DNA of 64,000 bases from Janthinobacterium lividum (GTDB taxonomy: Bacteria; Pseudomonadota; Gammaproteobacteria; Burkholderiales; Burkholderiaceae_D), in NCBI RefSeq assembly GCF_034424625.1, contig NZ_CP139976.1, positions 2,356,001-2,420,000 of the forward strand, in the 5' to 3' direction. The position numbers and the translations under genes are program-made. The notes beneath the pieces were generated by a model. The model saw only the letters and a program-made list of their open reading frames with translations. It was not told where the DNA came from and did not search any database. This document shows positions 7,654-15,409 of the stretch, one piece after another; within the stretch, counting starts at the first letter, position 1; the number at the start of each line of letters is the position of its first letter.

Positions 7654-9318
7654 TCAGCGGAAGCTCAGGGCGCCCGTCAGGTCGCCCGGCGGCAGCGCGC
7701 CGCGTGACGCAAAGGCGTCATTGCGCACTTTCAGGCCTTCGAGCAGCGGCAAGTCGTGCAGGCGCGTGATCAGGCGCAGGATCGACGTGGTGTCGTAGAA
7801 ACTGTGGTCGACGGCGCCTTTCTTCGCGTATGGCGAGACGACGATGGCGGGAATGCGCGTGCCAGGACCCCAGCGGTCGCCTTTCGGCGGTGCCACGTGG
7901 TCCCACCAGCCGCCGTTTTCATCGAACGTGATCACCACGATCATGTCTTTCCACTGCGGCGACTCCTTCAGATGCTGGATGACGTTGGCCACGTGCTGGT
8001 CGCCCGACTCGATGTCCGAATAGCCCGCGTGCAGGTTCAGGTTACCCTGCGGCTTGTAGAAGGTCACGGCCGGCAGCTTGCCCGCCACGGCGGCGGCGAG
8101 GAATTTGTTCGAAATCGGGCTGTCGCCCGTGCCGCCGTCGCGCAGGTGCTCGGCGCGCGCGGCGGTGCCGGGTGCGAATTGCTTGAAGTAGTTCAGCGGC
8201 TGGTGGTGGAACTGGAAATTCGGCTTGCTGCCGCCGCCCTTGTGGTCGAGCGCCGCTTGCCAGCCGCCGCCATACCAGGCCCAGCTGACCCCCTTGCGCG
8301 ACAGCAGGTCGCCGATGGTGTCGTAGGTTTGCGGCGGCAGGGTATTCGCATCGGCCGGATCGGCGTGCAGCGGGTCGCCGTCGAAGGCGGGGCGGATATA
8401 GCTTGGCTGGTATGGCGGCGCCATGGTGTTGACGGCATAGCCGTCCGGCGTGAGGGCGCCGTCATTGACGTATTTCGGCTTGCCATCGAGCGCGGAGGCG
8501 GGGCAGTCGGGCGAGATCGCCAGGCGCACGCCTTGCGGGCCGTCGGACAGCACGGCGATCTTTTTCTTTGCCGCCGTCTCGGCCGCGTTGAAGTATTCGT
8601 TGGCCCGGCCCGTGACGAGGAACTGGTGGTTCATGTAGGAGCCGCCGAAGGCCGCCATGAAGAAGTTGTCGCACAGTGTGTACTGTTCGGCGATCTGCCA
8701 CAGGTTCAGGTTTTTCGACGTTTCGCCGTAATGGCCCATCACCAGGCCGCCGCTGTCGGCCCACGCGGCAAAGCCGTCGTTCTTGCCGCCGTTGATCTGC
8801 ATCTGGTTGTTATAGAAGCGGTGTACGAGGTCGCGCGTGATGATGCTCTCGGGCAGGGGCTTGCCGGCCGCATCGCTCAATTTGTAGGGGGCGTTCGGCA
8901 GGCCGGAAATCTGGTCTTCCTTGATCAGGTAATCGATGCCGCCGATATTTTGCTGGTTCGGCACCAGGCCGCCCCAGATTTTCGGCAGGGTAGCCAGCGG
9001 CTTGCCGTCGCGGTCCAGCTGCTGCGCCTGTTCGGCCGTGACGGCGGACAGGGGGGCGCTGGTGCCGGGGAAGTTGGCGAACAGGTTGTTGAAGCTGCGG
9101 TTTTCCAGGTAGATCACGACCACGTTCTTGACGTGCGCCTTGAGTTTCGCGTCGAGCGAACCTTTGGCGATGGTCTTCCTGGCTGGCGCGGCGTCGGCCA
9201 ATGCCGGCAGGCTGGCGGCCAGGCCGACTGCGGAAGCAGCCTGGAAAATGCGCCGGCGCGAGGGATTGGCGGGTTGGTCGGCCGGATCGGCTGGCAGGGC
9301 GGGGGCGAGGTCCTTCAC
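7654..9318 (-). CDS. Tat-exported phosphoesterase (phospholipase C / acid phosphatase family)
   Basis: Enzyme of 554 aa in the phosphoesterase family that contains bacterial phospholipases C and AcpA-type acid phosphatases. The metal-binding N-terminal motif VIYLENRSFNNLFANFPG and the later motifs GGSYMNHQFL and VITFDENGGWWDHVAPP are clear. The GTG start at 9318 was chosen because AAGGAG lies just upstream; it puts a twin-arginine signal (SRRRIFQAASAVGLAASLPALADA) near residues 20-44, so the folded enzyme is likely exported through Tat. Substrate choice (phospholipid or phosphomonoester) cannot be decided from sequence. I see no Pho box in its promoter despite the phosphate-related function. 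Confidence 0.85.
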   Translation of the reverse strand: MKDLAPALPADPADQPANPSRRRIFQAASAVGLAASLPALADAAPARKTIAKGSLDAKLKAHVKNVVVIYLENRSFNNLFANFPGTSAPLSAVTAEQAQQLDRDGKPLATLPKIWGGLVPNQQNIGGIDYLIKEDQISGLPNAPYKLSDAAGKPLPESIITRDLVHRFYNNQMQINGGKNDGFAAWADSGGLVMGHYGETSKNLNLWQIAEQYTLCDNFFMAAFGGSYMNHQFLVTGRANEYFNAAETAAKKKIAVLSDGPQGVRLAISPDCPASALDGKPKYVNDGALTPDGYAVNTMAPPYQPSYIRPAFDGDPLHADPADANTLPPQTYDTIGDLLSRKGVSWAWYGGGWQAALDHKGGGSKPNFQFHHQPLNYFKQFAPGTAARAEHLRDGGTGDSPISNKFLAAAVAGKLPAVTFYKPQGNLNLHAGYSDIESGDQHVANVIQHLKESPQWKDMIVVITFDENGGWWDHVAPPKGDRWGPGTRIPAIVVSPYAKKGAVDHSFYDTTSILRLITRLHDLPLLEGLKVRNDAFASRGALPPGDLTGALSFR

Positions 9319-9344
9319 ACATTCTCCTTGGGTGTCTCTATGGG

Positions 9345-9380
9345 CACGGGCGTTGGCGGCAATCGCCGGCAACGCCCGTG
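9345..9380 (-). other. Strong hairpin at the 5' end of the phosphoesterase leader
   Basis: CACGGGCGTTG (9345-9355) pairs perfectly with CAACGCCCGTG (9370-9380), an 11-bp stem with a 14-nt GC-rich loop and no T-run. It lies directly downstream of the predicted transcription start of the phosphoesterase gene and also downstream of the TonB receptor stop, so it could protect the mRNA 5' end or weaken read-through. Confidence 0.55.
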
Positions 9381-9390
9381 AAGCGGGAAA

Positions 9391-9420
9391 ATTGTATCAC
9401 CGGCTCCGCGCCCCTGTGAA
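9391..9420 (-). promoter_or_regulatory. Candidate promoter of the phosphoesterase gene
   Basis: On the minus strand TTCACA (9420-9415) and TACAAT (9396-9391) are separated by 18 bp, each one or two mismatches from the sigma-70 consensus. The start site would fall just before the 11-bp hairpin. Confidence 0.45.
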
Positions 9421-9434
9421 CTATTCAGCCGCTC

Positions 9435-11939
9435 TTAGAACTGATAACGCACCTTCAGCGACACCTTGCGTGCCGGACCATACATGCCCGAGTACCACCA
9501 GTCCGACACGGAAGCCGTGTACTGCTTGTCGAACAGGTTGGCCACGTTCACGGTGGCAGAGAGCTTGTCGCTGACGTCGTAGCGCGCCATCAGGCTGGCC
9601 ACCGAGTACGCCTTCTGTTCCCAGTGCAGGGTACTGTTGATCTGCCACGCGTCGATGTCGGAATACACGCGGCTTTGCCAGTTCATGCCGCCGCCGATGG
9701 TCAGGCGATTCAGCTCGCCGGGCAGGCGGTACGTGGTCCACAGTTTCACCAGGTGGCGCGGGAAGGTGGTCTGGATCGCCTTGCCCTCCGCATTTTCCGT
9801 CTGGCTGTACGACCACGACGCGGCCACATTCCAGTTTGGCGTGAGGGCGCCCGTCGCTTCCAGGTCGATGCCCTTGGTATCTGCGCCCTTGATGGTGCGG
9901 AACGCCGGATCGTTGGAGCCGGGCAGGGTGTGGCCGGGGTCCGTTTCAGCCAGGTTTTTCTGGCGGATCAGATACAGCGCGGCGGACGTGTTCAGGCGGC
10001 CATCGAACCAGCCGCTCTTGACACCCGCTTCATAGGTCTTGCCTTCGCGCGGCGCCAGCAGCTTGCCGTAGCGGTCTTGCGAGGCTTGCGGCTGGTAGAT
10101 GGTGGAGTAGCTGGCGTAGGCGCTGTGCGTGGCGTCGATGTCGTACACCAGGCCGCCGTATGGTGTGAAGACGCTGCTGTCCGATGCCGGGGATGCGCTG
10201 AAAAATTGCGCCTCAGGCGCGTCCGAGATGTAATTTTCGTTGTAGCGCAGTACTTTTGCGCCGGCGATCAGTTTCAGGCGCTCGGAGAGGTTGAGACGGC
10301 TGGCCGCGTAGGCGCTGGCCTGGCGGCGCGTGCTGTCATAGGTGACGAAGGTATTGCCAAACACGGGCGTTGCCATGCGATTCCAGCGGTACAGGTTGAC
10401 GGGCGCGCCCTGGATGTCCTTGTCGCGGCGGCCATCCGTCGTGCTTTGGAATTCGTTGTAGTCCATGCCCAGCACCAGTTCGTGCTGGCGGCCGAACGCG
10501 TTGAACGGTCCGCGCACATTGACATCCACGCTGTTGACCTGCAACTGGTAATCGCGGTAGTCGGCGCTCATGCGCAGGCCATCGCCCGTGGCCTGGTCGG
10601 CAAAGGCGGTACTCACGTTCATGAACACGGAGCGCTCTTCCTGCGAAGATTGCACGCGGTTGGCCGAGATTTTCAGCTTCCAGTCGTTTGCCAGCGCGTG
10701 TTCCAGGGTGGCGAAGAGGTCGGTCGAATTGGTGCCGAAGCGATTCGACTTGGCCGCCGGGCTGAAGGAGCGGGGCAGCTTGGTCATCGCGCCATTGCTG
10801 TAGAACAGGGGGAAGCCCAGGTAGGACAAGGATCCGTTCGAGCGCTTGCGCTGGTGCGTGATGCCGGCCGTCAGCTTCGTATCGGCGGACAGGTCCGCTT
10901 CGATCACGCCATACACCACTTTCTTGTCGCGGCTGTAGCCGTCGATGATGCCGTCGCCTTCCTCGTACAGCGTCACCAGGCGGCCGCGCACGGTGCGCGC
11001 CTCGTTCAGCGGACCCGCGATGTCGGCCATGGCGCGCCGTTCATCGTAGGAGCCCAGCTCGCCCTCGACGGACGCCTGGAACTGCGCCGTGGGCTTCTTG
11101 CGCACCATGTTGATGGCGCCCGAGGCGTCGCCCGCACCCGTCATCAGGCCCGAGGCGCCGCGCAGTACTTCGATGCGGTCGTACAGCGCCATGTCGGCCA
11201 GGCTTTGCGACGGTATCGCATTGAGGCCCAGGTTTTCCGAATGCGTGCTGACGCCATCGAGCTGGTAGTTGGTAATCGCATAGCCGCGCGAAGTAAAGCC
11301 GGAGCGTTCGCTGCCCAGCGAGAACAGGGTGATGCCCGGCGTTTGCGCCATGACTTGCGCGATGGTGTTCAGGCCCTGGTCCTGCATGCGCTGCTGCGTG
11401 ATGACGCTGACCGACTGCGGCGTTTCCCGGATCGACAGGCCCAGTGGCGTGGCCGTGGCGATCGGCAGGGGGGAGACATACGCGCCCGAGCCTTCGGTGG
11501 CATCCTGCTGCGCCTTGACCGACACTTCCGGCATCATCGACAGCGCTTCGCCGCCCGCCGCCGCATCGGCCGGACGCAGGACAAAGCTGCCGTTGGCGCT
11601 GCGCTCGGCCTTCAGGCCCGTGCCGCGCAGCACGCCGTTCAGGGCGGCCAGCACGTCGTGGCGGCCGCTCAAGCCTGCGGACGTCTTGCCGCGCGTCTGT
11701 TCCGGCGTAAAACTGAGGATGACCCTGGACTGGCTGGCGACCTGGCGCAGCGCCGCCGCCAGGTCGCCGGCCGGCACCTGGAAATCCTGGATGTTCTGGC
11801 TGGCCGCTGGCGCTGCCGCGCTTTCCTGCGCCATGGCTGGCGCCCGGGCGTTCAGCAGCAGGGCCGAACCGATGAAGACGAGTTGGATGGCATACGCCAT
11901 GCGCTTGATGCGCGGCTTGGAATGAATGGCAGGAGACAT
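9435..11939 (-). CDS. TonB-dependent siderophore receptor with signalling domain
   Basis: Outer-membrane ferric-siderophore receptor of 834 aa. After a signal peptide (to about residue 37, PAMAQ) comes an STN secretin/TonB signalling domain (about 50-125), as in FecA and FpvA, which contacts an inner-membrane anti-sigma factor. The plug follows, with RETPQSVSVITQQRMQDQG typical of FpvA/FoxA-type receptors, then a 22-strand barrel ending in the terminal aromatic of KVSLKVRYQF. SD AAGG precedes ATG 11939. The adjacent fecR and fecI genes complete a cell-surface signalling cascade. The siderophore is not known; hydroxamate-type ligands are common for this subfamily. Confidence 0.92.
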   Translation of the reverse strand: MSPAIHSKPRIKRMAYAIQLVFIGSALLLNARAPAMAQESAAAPAASQNIQDFQVPAGDLAAALRQVASQSRVILSFTPEQTRGKTSAGLSGRHDVLAALNGVLRGTGLKAERSANGSFVLRPADAAAGGEALSMMPEVSVKAQQDATEGSGAYVSPLPIATATPLGLSIRETPQSVSVITQQRMQDQGLNTIAQVMAQTPGITLFSLGSERSGFTSRGYAITNYQLDGVSTHSENLGLNAIPSQSLADMALYDRIEVLRGASGLMTGAGDASGAINMVRKKPTAQFQASVEGELGSYDERRAMADIAGPLNEARTVRGRLVTLYEEGDGIIDGYSRDKKVVYGVIEADLSADTKLTAGITHQRKRSNGSLSYLGFPLFYSNGAMTKLPRSFSPAAKSNRFGTNSTDLFATLEHALANDWKLKISANRVQSSQEERSVFMNVSTAFADQATGDGLRMSADYRDYQLQVNSVDVNVRGPFNAFGRQHELVLGMDYNEFQSTTDGRRDKDIQGAPVNLYRWNRMATPVFGNTFVTYDSTRRQASAYAASRLNLSERLKLIAGAKVLRYNENYISDAPEAQFFSASPASDSSVFTPYGGLVYDIDATHSAYASYSTIYQPQASQDRYGKLLAPREGKTYEAGVKSGWFDGRLNTSAALYLIRQKNLAETDPGHTLPGSNDPAFRTIKGADTKGIDLEATGALTPNWNVAASWSYSQTENAEGKAIQTTFPRHLVKLWTTYRLPGELNRLTIGGGMNWQSRVYSDIDAWQINSTLHWEQKAYSVASLMARYDVSDKLSATVNVANLFDKQYTASVSDWWYSGMYGPARKVSLKVRYQF

Positions 11940-12039
11940 GGTTACCTTGTGGTGTAGTCGTCAAAAAGAACGTTGCCTACACAGGTCACGCGAGAATCGA
12001 AAGCGGGTACCTTTTTTTCGTTGGCGTCAAAATAAATAT

Positions 12040-13050
12040 TCAACGCTGCTGGCGCGCCTCGACCTGCACCCAGTAGCGCGTGCGCAGGCGGATATCGACG
12101 GGCAGGGAGTCGGGCAGCGACAGTAGCACGGCGTCCAGGTCGGCCAGCGGGAAGACGCCGGAAATGCGCAGGCCGGCGACGGCATCGTCGCAGCCCAGCA
12201 AGCCGTGGCGGTAGCGGCTCAGTTCATGCAGGAAGTCGCGCAGCGGCATGGCGTCGGCCAGCAGCAAGCCCTGGCGCCAGGCCCAGATGTCGGGCGAGAC
12301 GGCGTGCGCGGGCAAGAGCTGCCGCGCCGTCATGCCGCCGCCCTGGCCTGCACGGATGAGCAGATTGCCATCGCCATGGCGCGGCATCAGCCGGACGGCG
12401 CCTTCCTCGACAGACACGAGAGTGCTGCCGCCGGCCTGGCGCACCGAGTAGCGCGTGCCCAGCGCCTGCGCCTGGCCATGCGCGGTTTCGACGAGGAAGG
12501 GGCGGTAGGGCATGCCCGTTTCGCGGGCAGTGGCGATGAAGACTTCGCCCTGCACCAGTTGCAGCAGGCGCTGCGTGCCGCTAAAGCGGATATTCACGGC
12601 GCTGCCGCTGTTCAGGTGCAAACGGCTGCCGTCGGGCAGGGTCAGCTCGCGGCGCTCGCCCACGCCCGTGGCCATGTCGGCCAGCGCGGCGCGGGCCATG
12701 TCGGGTGCATATTCCGAGCGCGCGCCGAACCAGCCCGTGATGCCGATGGCCGATACCCACGCCAGCAGTTGCAGGCTGTTGCGGCGCGAGATCGGCGAGG
12801 CGAGGCGGGAGCGCTGTGTCAGCGCCTTGCGGCTGGCCTGCGCATCGAGTTCGCGCAAGCCGCCGCTGACGCTTTCGATGTGTTTCCATGCCCGCTCATG
12901 GTCGGGATGCGCCTGGCGCCACTGCTGCCAGGCCGTTTTTTCCGCCGGCGTGGTGGCGCCGCTCATCAGGGTGGCCAGCCATTCGGCCGCCTGCATGGCG
13001 ATCGCCAGGTCGATGGGCTGGCCCTGTGCGTAGACGGTGGCGCCGCGCAT
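12040..13050 (-). CDS. fecR: FecR-type anti-sigma factor / sigma regulator
   Basis: Inner-membrane signal transducer of 336 aa. The N-terminal cytoplasmic region has the FecR-N pattern (AAEWLATLMSGATTPAEKTAWQQWRQAHPDHERAWKHIE), then one hydrophobic segment (LLAWVSAIGITGWFG, about residues 95-109), then the periplasmic FecR domain (RRELTLPDGSRLHLNSGSAVNIRF) that meets the STN domain of the receptor. ATG 13050 starts 1 bp after the sigma-factor stop, so the two are translationally linked. A longer frame from a TTG at 13080 overlaps the sigma gene and is less likely. Confidence 0.9.
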   Translation of the reverse strand: MRGATVYAQGQPIDLAIAMQAAEWLATLMSGATTPAEKTAWQQWRQAHPDHERAWKHIESVSGGLRELDAQASRKALTQRSRLASPISRRNSLQLLAWVSAIGITGWFGARSEYAPDMARAALADMATGVGERRELTLPDGSRLHLNSGSAVNIRFSGTQRLLQLVQGEVFIATARETGMPYRPFLVETAHGQAQALGTRYSVRQAGGSTLVSVEEGAVRLMPRHGDGNLLIRAGQGGGMTARQLLPAHAVSPDIWAWRQGLLLADAMPLRDFLHELSRYRHGLLGCDDAVAGLRISGVFPLADLDAVLLSLPDSLPVDIRLRTRYWVQVEARQQR

Positions 13051-13051
13051 G

Positions 13052-13570
13052 TCAGGACGCGGCAAAATCGGGCACGGCAAAAAAGCACAGCAGATTGGCC
13101 TTGCTCAGGTATTTTTTGACGGAATGCGTGGTGGTGCCCAGTTCGGCGGCGATCTCGGCATAGGTCATGCCGTCCAGGTGCGCCAGCAGGAAGGCGGCCC
13201 TGGCCTTGGCGGAGACCTGGTCCAGCGCGCGGTCGACCCGTTGCAGCGATTCGAGCAGGATGGACATCGCTTCCGGCGAAGGCGTGCAGGCTTGCGGCTG
13301 GTGCAGCAGTGCGTCGAGGTAGGCCCGTTCGAGCTCTTCGCGCCGGCAGTGATTGGCCAGCAGGCGCTTGGCGATGGTGGCCAGGAAAGGGCGCGGCTGC
13401 GCGATCCCGGCACTGCTGCGCGCAACGAAGATCTTGATGAAGGTATCCTGCGCCAGGTCGCCCGCCAGCCCCGCATCGTGCAGGCGGCGTTTCAGCCAGT
13501 GCAGCAGCCAGGAGTGGTGCTCGGCATACAGGGCCTGGAAATCGGATGGCGGGGAAGGGGCGGACAGCAT
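13052..13570 (-). CDS. fecI: FecI-family ECF sigma factor
   Basis: Extracytoplasmic-function sigma factor of 172 aa. Region 2 is seen in FQALYAEHHSWLLHWLKRRL...AGDLAQDTFIKIF and region 4 in FLLAHLDGMTYAEIAAELGTTTHSVKKYLSKA, both typical of iron-starvation sigma factors. It probably directs transcription of the adjacent TonB receptor when its siderophore is bound. A palindromic Fur-type site lies 24 bp upstream of the start, so iron is expected to repress it. It heads the fecI-fecR-receptor cluster. Confidence 0.92.
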   Translation of the reverse strand: MLSAPSPPSDFQALYAEHHSWLLHWLKRRLHDAGLAGDLAQDTFIKIFVARSSAGIAQPRPFLATIAKRLLANHCRREELERAYLDALLHQPQACTPSPEAMSILLESLQRVDRALDQVSAKARAAFLLAHLDGMTYAEIAAELGTTTHSVKKYLSKANLLCFFAVPDFAAS

Positions 13571-13593
13571 GCGTACAGTCTGGTTTAATCTAA

Positions 13594-13610
13594 ATGAGAA
13601 TTGTTCTCAT
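13594..13610. promoter_or_regulatory. Fur box before fecI
   Basis: ATGAGAA-TTG-TTCTCAT is a perfect 7-3-7 inverted repeat and resembles proteobacterial Fur boxes (GATAATGATAATCATTATC and the GAGAAT/ATTCTC variants). It is placed to block the fecI promoter when iron is sufficient. Confidence 0.75.
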
Positions 13611-13793
13611 AATAGCGTAGCGGCGCGCACCCGGCAATCAGCAAAACGCGGCGTTGCTGAAATGCGACTGCGTGTCCGGACCGCGCGCGGCGGCGGATTT
13701 GCGCTGCCGCACGGCAGATGTAAAAGTTTCCTTGGCGCAAGCTTTCATGTGAGAAAATGCGGGCTGTCGATGTGGTGCGGAGCGGAGCGAAAA

Positions 13794-14468
13794 ATGATGT
13801 GGATGGTTGGCGGTGCCCTGGTTCTCCTGGTCGCCAGATTCTTATGGTTGGCCTACTTTCACCGGGTCAACGCGATGTCGCGCCAGGCGGAGTTGATGAA
13901 CTGGCTCGACATCGGCCGGGTGTCGAATGCCGATGGCGGCAAGGATATTTTGTTGGCGAGAAACGAGCGCGGCGCCAGGATCGACTGGCGCACGGGCGAG
14001 GTCTGGCTGATGAATCCCAAGGTGGCCGAGCCATTCGCCGATTTCCTTGCCGTCGAGCGCTGGTTGACTTTGCGCGACATGCCGGCGGCGGACAAGCCGG
14101 CCGCAGCTGCGCCTGCGCCTGCGCCCGCGGAGCCGGAACCGGAGGCGGCGCCGGATGCTGGCCCCGTGCGCGATACCTTGCCGGCCTTCCAGCAAAAGGT
14201 CGATGCTTGCCTGGCCAAGGCGGAGGGCGGCCAGGAGTTGCTGGAAACCAAGCAGGCTTTCGAGGCGGGCAGCGAGCCTTACCTCGAGGCGTCGACGGAA
14301 CTGAGCAAGACGGCGCTGGAGCTCGAAGTGTCGCCGGCGATGGTGGCCACGTTTCATATCAGCGCGTTTGCCGCCCTGGCCGAAACGGCGGGAGCCGACA
14401 AGCTGGAACGAGTGGCGGCCAGCCTGCACGCGGCGGCCAGGCAGATCAGGGCCAGCGTCACCGCGTAG
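13794..14468 (+). CDS. Membrane-anchored protein of unknown function with Pro/Ala linker
   Basis: Unrecognised 224-aa protein. The ATG at 13794 was chosen because a GGAG element lies about 6-9 nt upstream and it places a transmembrane segment (MVGGALVLLVARFLWLAYF) at the N-terminus; the frame is open further upstream without a ribosome site. A short domain follows (about 25-95, with IDWRTGEVWLMNPKVAEPFADFLAVERWLTL), then an Ala/Pro/Glu linker (about 100-122) and a helical C-terminal domain with one Cys. The second domain probably faces the cytoplasm or periplasm on the tether; the side cannot be decided. Confidence 0.7.
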   Translation: MMWMVGGALVLLVARFLWLAYFHRVNAMSRQAELMNWLDIGRVSNADGGKDILLARNERGARIDWRTGEVWLMNPKVAEPFADFLAVERWLTLRDMPAADKPAAAAPAPAPAEPEPEAAPDAGPVRDTLPAFQQKVDACLAKAEGGQELLETKQAFEAGSEPYLEASTELSKTALELEVSPAMVATFHISAFAALAETAGADKLERVAASLHAAARQIRASVTA

Positions 14469-14493
14469 AGGCGGGGCAGGGCAGGCATGAATG

Positions 14494-14533
14494 AAAAAAC
14501 CGCTGCATCCCTTGCAGGAGTCAGCGGTTTTTA
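14494..14533 (-). terminator. Terminator of the first initiator tRNA gene
   Basis: On the minus strand ACCGCTG and CAGCGGT form the stem and are followed by TTTTTT. It begins about 5 nt after the CCA end of the tRNA at 14539-14615. Confidence 0.85.
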
Positions 14534-14538
14534 TGTAT

Positions 14539-14615
14539 TGGTTGCGGGGACAGGATTTGAACCTGTGACCTTCGGGTTATGAGCCCGACGAGCTGCCAGA
14601 CTGCTCCACCCCGCA
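14539..14615 (-). tRNA. Initiator tRNA-fMet (CAU), copy 1
   Basis: 77-nt cloverleaf with encoded CCA. Anticodon CAU lies in GGGCTCATAACCC, giving the three G-C pairs of the anticodon stem that mark bacterial initiators, and the D-arm starts GTGGAGCAG as in E. coli tRNA-fMet. The first base is T and base 72 is A, so position 1-72 is a potential U-A pair rather than the usual C-A mismatch. An identical copy lies 738 bp away on the same strand. Confidence 0.95.
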
Positions 14616-14677
14616 GGCGAATTATATACGAGTTTGCTGCATTGCGGGAATGATCTTTGTCAGGCCTGCCGCATCGC

Positions 14678-15187
14678 TTATTGTTGCTTGAAAACCGTGG
14701 CCGTTCCCTGGCGTGTAAACGGCGTGTCCATATGGACTTCCTTGCCGCGCAGTTCGTATGGCAGAAAGGTGATGATTGAATAGCCATCGCGATGGTCGAG
14801 CGCTACGGCTATTGCATCTGATTGTTTGCCGGACGAGGGCAGGGGGACGGTGGCGTCATACACGAGGGCGGTTGTCTTGTATTCGCCGTCGACGGCGCCT
14901 TGCACCAGGGCTTCCTGTATCAGCTTGATGATGTCGGCCGGCAGTAGCGACATCGCAGCTGTGCTTGCGGGCATGAGGACGAATTTGTCGGCCTGCTTCA
15001 GGGCCGCGCCGAGCGGGAGGAAATGGCCTTGCCTCTCAAGTTGTCGCTTGGCCAAAGGAACGACGAACTCTTGCAGATATTCGGTATCCCGCTGCGCTTG
15101 GGACTGGGCTTGTGCCGTGGCGGAAAAGCACAGGACGGCAAGCAGGGTGGCAGTGCGGCAGGCTTTCAAGGCGTGGCCCTTGTACAT
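14678..15187 (-). CDS. Secreted protein of unknown function between two initiator tRNA genes
   Basis: Unrecognised 169-aa protein with a signal peptide (MYKGHALKACRTATLLAVLCFSATAQAQ, cleavage near residue 28). The mature part is a mix of helical and beta-like segments with no Cys, which suggests a periplasmic or secreted protein. The ATG at 15187 has a poor ribosome site. It is sandwiched between two near-identical tRNA-terminator units on the same strand, so it may be transcribed by read-through or from its own promoter in the AT-rich stretch near 15190-15225. No function can be assigned. Confidence 0.7.
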   Translation of the reverse strand: MYKGHALKACRTATLLAVLCFSATAQAQSQAQRDTEYLQEFVVPLAKRQLERQGHFLPLGAALKQADKFVLMPASTAAMSLLPADIIKLIQEALVQGAVDGEYKTTALVYDATVPLPSSGKQSDAIAVALDHRDGYSIITFLPYELRGKEVHMDTPFTRQGTATVFKQQ

Positions 15188-15233
15188 TTAAAGTTTCAAT
15201 TTAACATGATTGTACAAAATGGGCGAGAATGAA

Positions 15234-15269
15234 AAAGCCGCTGATCCCTTTGCAAGAATCAGCGGCTTT
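15234..15269 (-). terminator. Terminator of the second initiator tRNA gene
   Basis: AAAGCCGCTGAT and ATCAGCGGCTTT form a 12-bp stem around CCCTTTGCAAGA; on the minus strand it follows the CCA end of the tRNA at 15277-15353 by 7 nt. It resembles the terminator of copy 1 and is evidently part of the same duplication. Confidence 0.85.
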
Positions 15270-15276
15270 CATATAT

Positions 15277-15353
15277 TGGTTGCGGGGACAGGATTTGAAC
15301 CTGTGACCTTCGGGTTATGAGCCCGACGAGCTGCCAGACTGCTCCACCCCGCA
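15277..15353 (-). tRNA. Initiator tRNA-fMet (CAU), copy 2
   Basis: Identical in its 77 nt to the copy at 14539-14615, including encoded CCA, the GGG/CCC anticodon stem and the T1/A72 pair. The flanks are also similar, so the two arose by duplication of a roughly 155-bp unit. Confidence 0.95.
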
Positions 15354-15358
15354 GGCGA

Positions 15359-15387
15359 ATTATAGCGGGGTTTGCTGCAATGCGCAA
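15359..15387 (-). promoter_or_regulatory. Promoter of tRNA-fMet copy 2
   Basis: On the minus strand TTGCGC (15387-15382) and a perfect TATAAT (15364-15359) are separated by 17 bp. The -10 box ends only 5 nt before the mature tRNA 5' end. Copy 1 keeps the TATAAT but its -35 region is weaker. Confidence 0.7.
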
Positions 15388-15409
15388 TGGCCGGGTTTCA
15401 GACCCTGGA

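Noticed and set aside
9624..11957. 777-codon open frame on the plus strand opposite the TonB receptor
   Set aside because: It is exactly antisense to a clear receptor gene; long antisense frames are expected in high-GC DNA. Its product is low-complexity Arg/Ala/Gly-rich with no recognisable domain.
14539..15353. One tRNA-fMet copy being a pseudogene or an elongator tRNA-Met
   Set aside because: Both copies are identical, complete and have promoters and terminators. The three G-C pairs of the anticodon stem and the D-arm are those of initiators.
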